Made by a program: the position numbers and the translations under genes | From: Kofleriaceae bacterium | GTDB taxonomy: Bacteria > Myxococcota_A > Polyangia > Haliangiales > Haliangiaceae | NCBI GenBank assembly: GCA_020633495.1 | Contig: JACKDR010000047.1 | Span: forward strand, 1 to 28,498 | Direction: 5' to 3' | Length of the DNA: 28,498 nucleotides | The notes under the pieces: model-generated | Seen by the model: only the letters and a program-made list of their open reading frames with translations | Told to the model about the DNA's origin: nothing | Database searches by the model: none | Part shown: positions 25,457-28,498 of the stretch, piece after piece | Position numbering within the stretch: the stretch's first letter is position 1 | How the letters are laid out: the number at the start of each line of letters is the position of its first letter

Positions 25457-26123
25457 AACCCTCGGGCCCCAGCTGGCGGTGGTGCTCCTCGTGGCGGCGG
25501 TCGCGGCGGCCGGGTGTGGCGGGCCCAGCGGCGGCGCCGCCAAGGCCCTCGATCGCTACGGCCAGGCCCTGCGCGACAAGAACTACGAGCGCGCCTACGA
25601 GCTGATGTCGTCGAGCTTCCGCGCCAAGGTCTCGCGCGAGGAGTTCGTGCGGATGATGCGGGACAACCCGCGCGAGGTCGGCGAGACCACCCGCCGCCTC
25701 GACAAGCACCCCAGCCGCATGGAGATCTCCGCCGAGTTCGAGTACGGCCTCGGCGACTCGATGCGCCTGGTGCAGGAGGGCGGGGTCTGGAAGATCGCCA
25801 GCAACCCGCTGACCTTCTACGACCAGTCGACGCCGCGCGCGACGCTGCGCTCGATGCTGCGCGCGTACCGGCTCGAGCGCTGGGACGTCATGCTGCGCTT
25901 CGTCCCCGACAAGTACCGCCAGAAGATGGACGTCGAGAAGATGCAGCGCCAGTTCCAGGGCGCCAAGCGCCAGGAGATGGAGGTCCTCATGAACATGCTC
26001 GAGGCCAACATCGACGAGGCGATCCAGGAGAAGGGCAACGAGGCGCGCATGAGCTACGGCGAGCGCTACGAGGTCAAGTTCGTCCGCGAGGACGGCGCGT
26101 GGAAGATCAAGGACCTCGACTGA
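25449..26123 (+). CDS. Lipoprotein with NTF2-like (SnoaL/DUF4878-type) fold, putative
   Basis: A 224-residue lipoprotein. The signal peptide LAVVLLVAAVAAAGCGG gives the lipobox AAGC. The mature part contains two similar halves. The first is ALDRYGQALRDKNYERAYELMSSSFRAKVSREEF, followed by strands ending GGVWKIASNP. The second is LRSMLRAYRLERWDVMLRFVPDKYRQKM, ending EDGAWKIKDLD. A helix-helix-loop start with a terminal x-G-x-W-K-I strand is characteristic of small NTF2-like lipoproteins. The duplication within one protein is visible by eye but only moderately similar. It is the last gene of the fabZ operon, overlapping the MFS stop. Exact ligand unknown; the fold assignment is an inference from pattern. 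Confidence 0.7.
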   Translation: MARTLGPQLAVVLLVAAVAAAGCGGPSGGAAKALDRYGQALRDKNYERAYELMSSSFRAKVSREEFVRMMRDNPREVGETTRRLDKHPSRMEISAEFEYGLGDSMRLVQEGGVWKIASNPLTFYDQSTPRATLRSMLRAYRLERWDVMLRFVPDKYRQKMDVEKMQRQFQGAKRQEMEVLMNMLEANIDEAIQEKGNEARMSYGERYEVKFVREDGAWKIKDLD

Positions 26124-26443
26124 CGACGGTGGCGCAGTCGCCGGGGCGCGACGGGCCGCGACCGACGACGGAGGCGGCGACGGCGGGAGTGTCAGGCGGG
26201 CGACGACGCCGTCAGAGATCTGCCGTGTAGGGGCGGGTCGGGAGCGGTGTCGTGTCACTCGCTACGCAAAAAGTTCAAGGCCGCGACCGCGAGCCCAACT
26301 AGCCGAGGTCGTGAGCAAAATGACGATCTCGCGGCACGATGTGGGGTGTTCGGTCCTGCCCGGTGTCACGGTTGGGCGCGGGATCCCCCATGCCGGCGGG
26401 AGCGAGATCCGTCCGCCAAATGCTAGACCCCGTATGGTTTTCC

Positions 26444-26460
26444 TGCGTTAGACTAACGTA
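26444..26460. promoter_or_regulatory. Interrupted palindrome, possible operator
   Basis: TGCGTTAG-A-CTAACGTA is symmetric over six perfect pairs either side of a central A (26446-26458), plus an outer T-A pair. The size and symmetry suit a homodimeric transcription-factor site. It lies about 85 bases upstream of the promoter proposed for the small gene at 26590. Confidence 0.35.
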
Positions 26461-26543
26461 GCCAGCGGACGAGACTGAAGGTCCGCCGCTTGCACCTGAG
26501 AGACAGCGAGCAGGTCAGGTTCCCGATCCACTCACGTTGAAAT

Positions 26544-26572
26544 TTGACACTCCCCGACACCGTCCTTACCTA
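26544..26572 (+). promoter_or_regulatory. Promoter-like sequence of the small gene at 26590
   Basis: A perfect TTGACA (26544-26549) is followed after 17 bases by TACCTA (26567-26572), a weak -10 box. Transcription would start near 26579, leaving a very short leader in which AAAGG (26577-26581) could be the ribosome-binding site before ATG 26590. Confidence 0.45.
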
Positions 26573-26589
26573 CTAGAAAGGCGGTAGCC

Positions 26590-26772
26590 ATGCTGGACCC
26601 GTGGATCATCGAAGAGATCGTTCGACGCGAGCGCGACGACCAGCGTCGTCGCGACGAGGAGCGCCGTATCGAGCTACCGCTCGAGAATCCACCGCGCTAC
26701 CACGACAGCGACCCCCAGCCCCCCGTCCCCAAGGACGAGGGTGAACGCGGCGTCATCGTCATCGACATCTGA
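26590..26772 (+). CDS. Small charged protein of unknown function (60 residues)
   Basis: Begins MLDPWIIEEIVRRERDDQRR and continues with an Arg/Glu-rich helix, a Pro-rich middle (PLENPPRYHDSDPQPPVPK) and a short hydrophobic tail GVIVIDI. No signal peptide or membrane helix, so it is likely cytoplasmic and probably partly disordered. I cannot assign a family. Support for a real gene: a perfect -35 box and an AAAGG upstream, an amphipathic N-terminal helix, and a textbook terminator 26 bases after the stop, which together define a self-contained transcription unit. The conserved-looking ends (DPWIIEEI and GVIVIDI) around a variable middle suggest short docking motifs. Confidence in coding is moderate; function unknown. 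Confidence 0.6.
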   Translation: MLDPWIIEEIVRRERDDQRRRDEERRIELPLENPPRYHDSDPQPPVPKDEGERGVIVIDI

Positions 26773-26798
26773 GTCGACGACGTCACGAGCTGACGCCT

Positions 26799-26833
26799 GA
26801 CGGGCGGCCGCGCGCGGCCGCCCGTCGCATTTT
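26799..26833 (+). terminator. Strong rho-independent terminator
   Basis: A perfect 12-bp stem GACGGGCGGCCG/CGGCCGCCCGTC (26799-26810 with 26815-26826) closes a CGCG loop and is followed by GCATTTT. It is the best intrinsic terminator in the window and isolates the 60-codon gene from the signalling gene downstream. Confidence 0.9.
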
Positions 26834-26862
26834 CGGTCGCCGGCGGTCGCGCGCGGCCCTGG

Positions 26863-26951
26863 CGGCGCCCTCGACGGTGGAGGTGGCGCGCGGGGCCCCG
26901 GCCGGCGCGGCGCCCTCGGACGGTGGAGGTGGCGAGCGCGGTCCCCGCCGG
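26863..26951. repeat. Two tandem copies of a 45-bp GC-rich unit
   Basis: Positions 26863-26907 and 26908-26951 share CGGCGCCCTCG, ACGGTGGAGGTGGCG and a C-rich end, with a few changes and small indels. The repeat lies in the 227-base non-coding gap before the GAF-GGDEF gene; nothing else is recognisable there. Confidence 0.7.
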
Positions 26952-27060
26952 TGTGGGTCCGGCTCTGCTGGTGAGTGGCGTTCGCAGCCAGGCCCACGGG
27001 TGCCAGGCGTTGCCGCTTGGAACCGGGTCTCCGGCGGTGGTACAGGCACCTCGCCCCCTC

Positions 27061-28498
27061 ATGCGGCTGCCCACGACAGAGACCGCGCGCCCGCGCGCTC
27101 GGCTGCTGTTCACCCTGCTCGCCGCCGCGGTGGGCTGGGGGGTGCTGCTGTGGACCGCGTACGATCCGTCGGTCGGCAGCCCGCACCACGACGGGCCGTG
27201 GGCGTTCACGCTGTTCCTCGGCGTGATCATCGCCGCCCGCGGCATGGCGTTCCGGCTGGTGCCCGAGAGCGTGCTGTCGCTCGACTCGGCGTTCTACGTC
27301 GCCGCCGCGGCGTGCCTGGGCGCGGCGCCCGCCGGCCGCCTGGTCGCGCTCGCGCTCACGCTCGACTCGCTGTGGCGCCTGTGGTGGCGCGAGCGGCGGG
27401 CCCGGCTCGCCCGCCACGCCTGGCGCGAGGAGCTGGCCTACGTCGTCTACTTCGGCGGCATGACCGGCGCGCTGGTGATGGCGTGCGGCATGATCTTCGG
27501 CGTCGACGACCTCGACCTCACCGGCGGCTCGCAGCTGGCGGTCGCGGCGCGGGTCTTCGCGGTCGGCGGCGCGCTGCTGGTCAGCCACTACTCGGTGCAG
27601 GGCGTGCGCTCGGTGCTCGCTGGCCGGGCCGCGCGCTCGTACCTGCGCGACGTCGTGCTGCCCGGCGTGCTGTCGGAGGCGTCGCTGCTGCCGGCGGCGG
27701 TCGTGCTGGTGCTGCTGTACCGGCCCGACGAGCTGCTCGCGTTCGGCCTGGTGTGCTCGACGTACCTGCTGGTCAACTTCGTCTTCAACCGCCTGCAGGG
27801 CGCGTCGGCCGCGCTGCGGCGCCGGGTCCGCGAGCTCGAGATCCTCGACACCACGGCGCGGCGGCTGGCCGCGTCGCTGCAGCTGCAGGAGCTGGTCGAC
27901 ACCGTCGCGCGCGAGACCACGCGGGCGCTCCCCGAGGCCGAGGTCGTCGCGCTGGTCCACCGCGGCGCCGACCAGCAGGGCGGCGCCGAGCGGCTGGTCG
28001 TCGACGCCTACGACCGCGCCCACGACCGCTTCACCCGCCTGCAGCTGGGCCGCCCCGAGGGCGCGACCGCGTGGGTCATGCACAACCAGGTGCCGCTGGT
28101 GATCGCCGACCTGGTCGACAGCGACGTCGCGGTCGGCGCCGCCGGCACCGAGGGCGTGCGCGCCTGGCTGGGCGTGCCGATCTTCATGTACGGCGGCTGC
28201 GAGGGCGTGCTGTCGGTGCAGAGCCGCACCGCCGGGGTCTTCGGCGCCGAGCACCAGCGGCTGCTGGAGTCGATCGGGCTGCAGGTCGCGGCGGCGCTGC
28301 AGAACGCGCACCTCTACGAGATGGCGATGGTCGACGGCCTCACCGGGCTGTTCGTGCGCCGCTACTTCGACGCCCGCATCGAGGAGGAGATCGAGCGCGC
28401 CAAGCGCTACGAGACCGGCTTCTCGGTGGTGATGATGGACGTCGACGACTTCAAGCGCCTCAACGACACCCACGGCCACCAGGTCGGCGACCGGGTGC
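27061..28498 (+). CDS. Membrane-bound GAF-GGDEF sensor protein (diguanylate cyclase-like), 5' part
   Basis: Open to the right window edge; 479 residues visible. The N-terminal region (about 14-245) has about seven hydrophobic helices, including LLFTLLAAAVGWGVLLW and LLAFGLVCSTYLLVNFVFN, forming an integral sensor module I cannot name. A coiled coil (ALRRRVRELEILDTTARRLA) connects to a GAF domain at about 275-420 (LQELVDTVARETTRALPEAE... WLGVPIFMYGGCEGVLSVQS... ALQNAHLYE). The start of a GGDEF domain follows: MVDGLTGLFVRRYFDARIEE and VVMMDVDDFKRLNDTHGHQVGD, including the metal-binding Asp of the DxDxFK segment. The GG(D/E)EF active-site loop lies beyond the window, so cyclase activity cannot be confirmed. 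The probable product would be c-di-GMP. It is preceded by a terminator, so it begins its own unit. Confidence 0.9.
   Translation, partial: MRLPTTETARPRARLLFTLLAAAVGWGVLLWTAYDPSVGSPHHDGPWAFTLFLGVIIAARGMAFRLVPESVLSLDSAFYVAAAACLGAAPAGRLVALALTLDSLWRLWWRERRARLARHAWREELAYVVYFGGMTGALVMACGMIFGVDDLDLTGGSQLAVAARVFAVGGALLVSHYSVQGVRSVLAGRAARSYLRDVVLPGVLSEASLLPAAVVLVLLYRPDELLAFGLVCSTYLLVNFVFNRLQGASAALRRRVRELEILDTTARRLAASLQLQELVDTVARETTRALPEAEVVALVHRGADQQGGAERLVVDAYDRAHDRFTRLQLGRPEGATAWVMHNQVPLVIADLVDSDVAVGAAGTEGVRAWLGVPIFMYGGCEGVLSVQSRTAGVFGAEHQRLLESIGLQVAAALQNAHLYEMAMVDGLTGLFVRRYFDARIEEEIERAKRYETGFSVVMMDVDDFKRLNDTHGHQVGDRV

Larger units (their letters stand above)
26124..26589. other. Non-coding stretch, AT-richer toward its end, with stem-loops
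   Basis: I see no gene. From about 26230 onward the sequence is visibly less GC-rich than the rest of the window. It contains GCGGAC/GTCCGC (26465-26470 with 26481-26486) around a 10-base loop, then ACCTG/CAGGT (26494-26498 with 26511-26515), and an interrupted palindrome at 26444-26460. It may hold a small RNA or a regulatory region for the 60-codon gene that follows. No tRNA cloverleaf and no riboswitch I can name. Confidence 0.4.

Noticed and set aside
26461..26530. TPP-like riboswitch (CTGAGA occurs in CACCTGAGAGAC)
   Set aside because: The rest of the conserved TPP core is absent and the downstream gene has no link to thiamine.

Overview
The window is very GC-rich, with codon third positions almost always G or C. 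It is densely packed with housekeeping genes of a Gram-negative bacterium. The order prfB - lysS - lolC - lolD - bamA - skp - fabZ is the one I associate with the former Deltaproteobacteria. Together with FHA and kinase-like proteins, many lipoproteins and PPC-type repeats, it points to Myxococcota (Polyangia/Haliangium/Nannocystis-like). That assignment is inference from gene order and style, not a database result.

Layout. 1-1308 is the 3' part of pnp. 1309-1989 is a non-coding stretch with a terminator, a 72-bp-spaced duplicate of its hairpin and a mosaic of imperfect inverted repeats. dut follows (1990-2433), then a kinase-like gene whose reading frame changes four times (2442-3986), then purB and purC (4051-6371). 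Two small membrane proteins diverge from a comparatively AT-rich promoter region (6448-7500). An FHA/coiled-coil gene lies on the minus strand (7552-8529). purF and prfB form a tight pair (8605-11151); prfB carries the classical +1 programmed frameshift. A 158-bp element with perfect 18-bp terminal inverted repeats and CTAG flanks sits exactly between the stop codons of prfB and a convergent thioredoxin-TPR lipoprotein gene (11310-12857, minus).

The envelope-biogenesis cluster starts with lysS and an enlarged LolC/E permease (12906-16717). A beta-barrel outer-membrane protein gene and a GNAT acetyltransferase gene interrupt it (16879-17974). It resumes with lolD, bamA, skp and fabZ (18104-22752). 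lpxD, usually found between skp and fabZ, is absent. fabZ is translationally coupled to a PPC-repeat lipoprotein, a Spinster-like MFS transporter and a second lipoprotein (22749-26123). A comparatively AT-rich non-coding stretch then leads to a 60-codon orphan gene with its own promoter-like sequence and a strong terminator (26590-26833). The window ends inside a membrane-bound GAF-GGDEF signalling protein.

Functionally the window joins RNA decay, nucleotide metabolism (dut, purB, purC, purF), translation (prfB, lysS) and outer-membrane assembly (Lol, Bam, Skp). I found no rRNA, tRNA, CRISPR array, phage region or recognisable defence system. The most unusual items are the MITE-like element that supplies both flanking stop codons, the LolC-type permease with two insertions, the frame-disrupted tail-anchored pseudokinase, the missing lpxD beside a possible lipid-transport operon, and the hairpin over the start of the beta-barrel gene.
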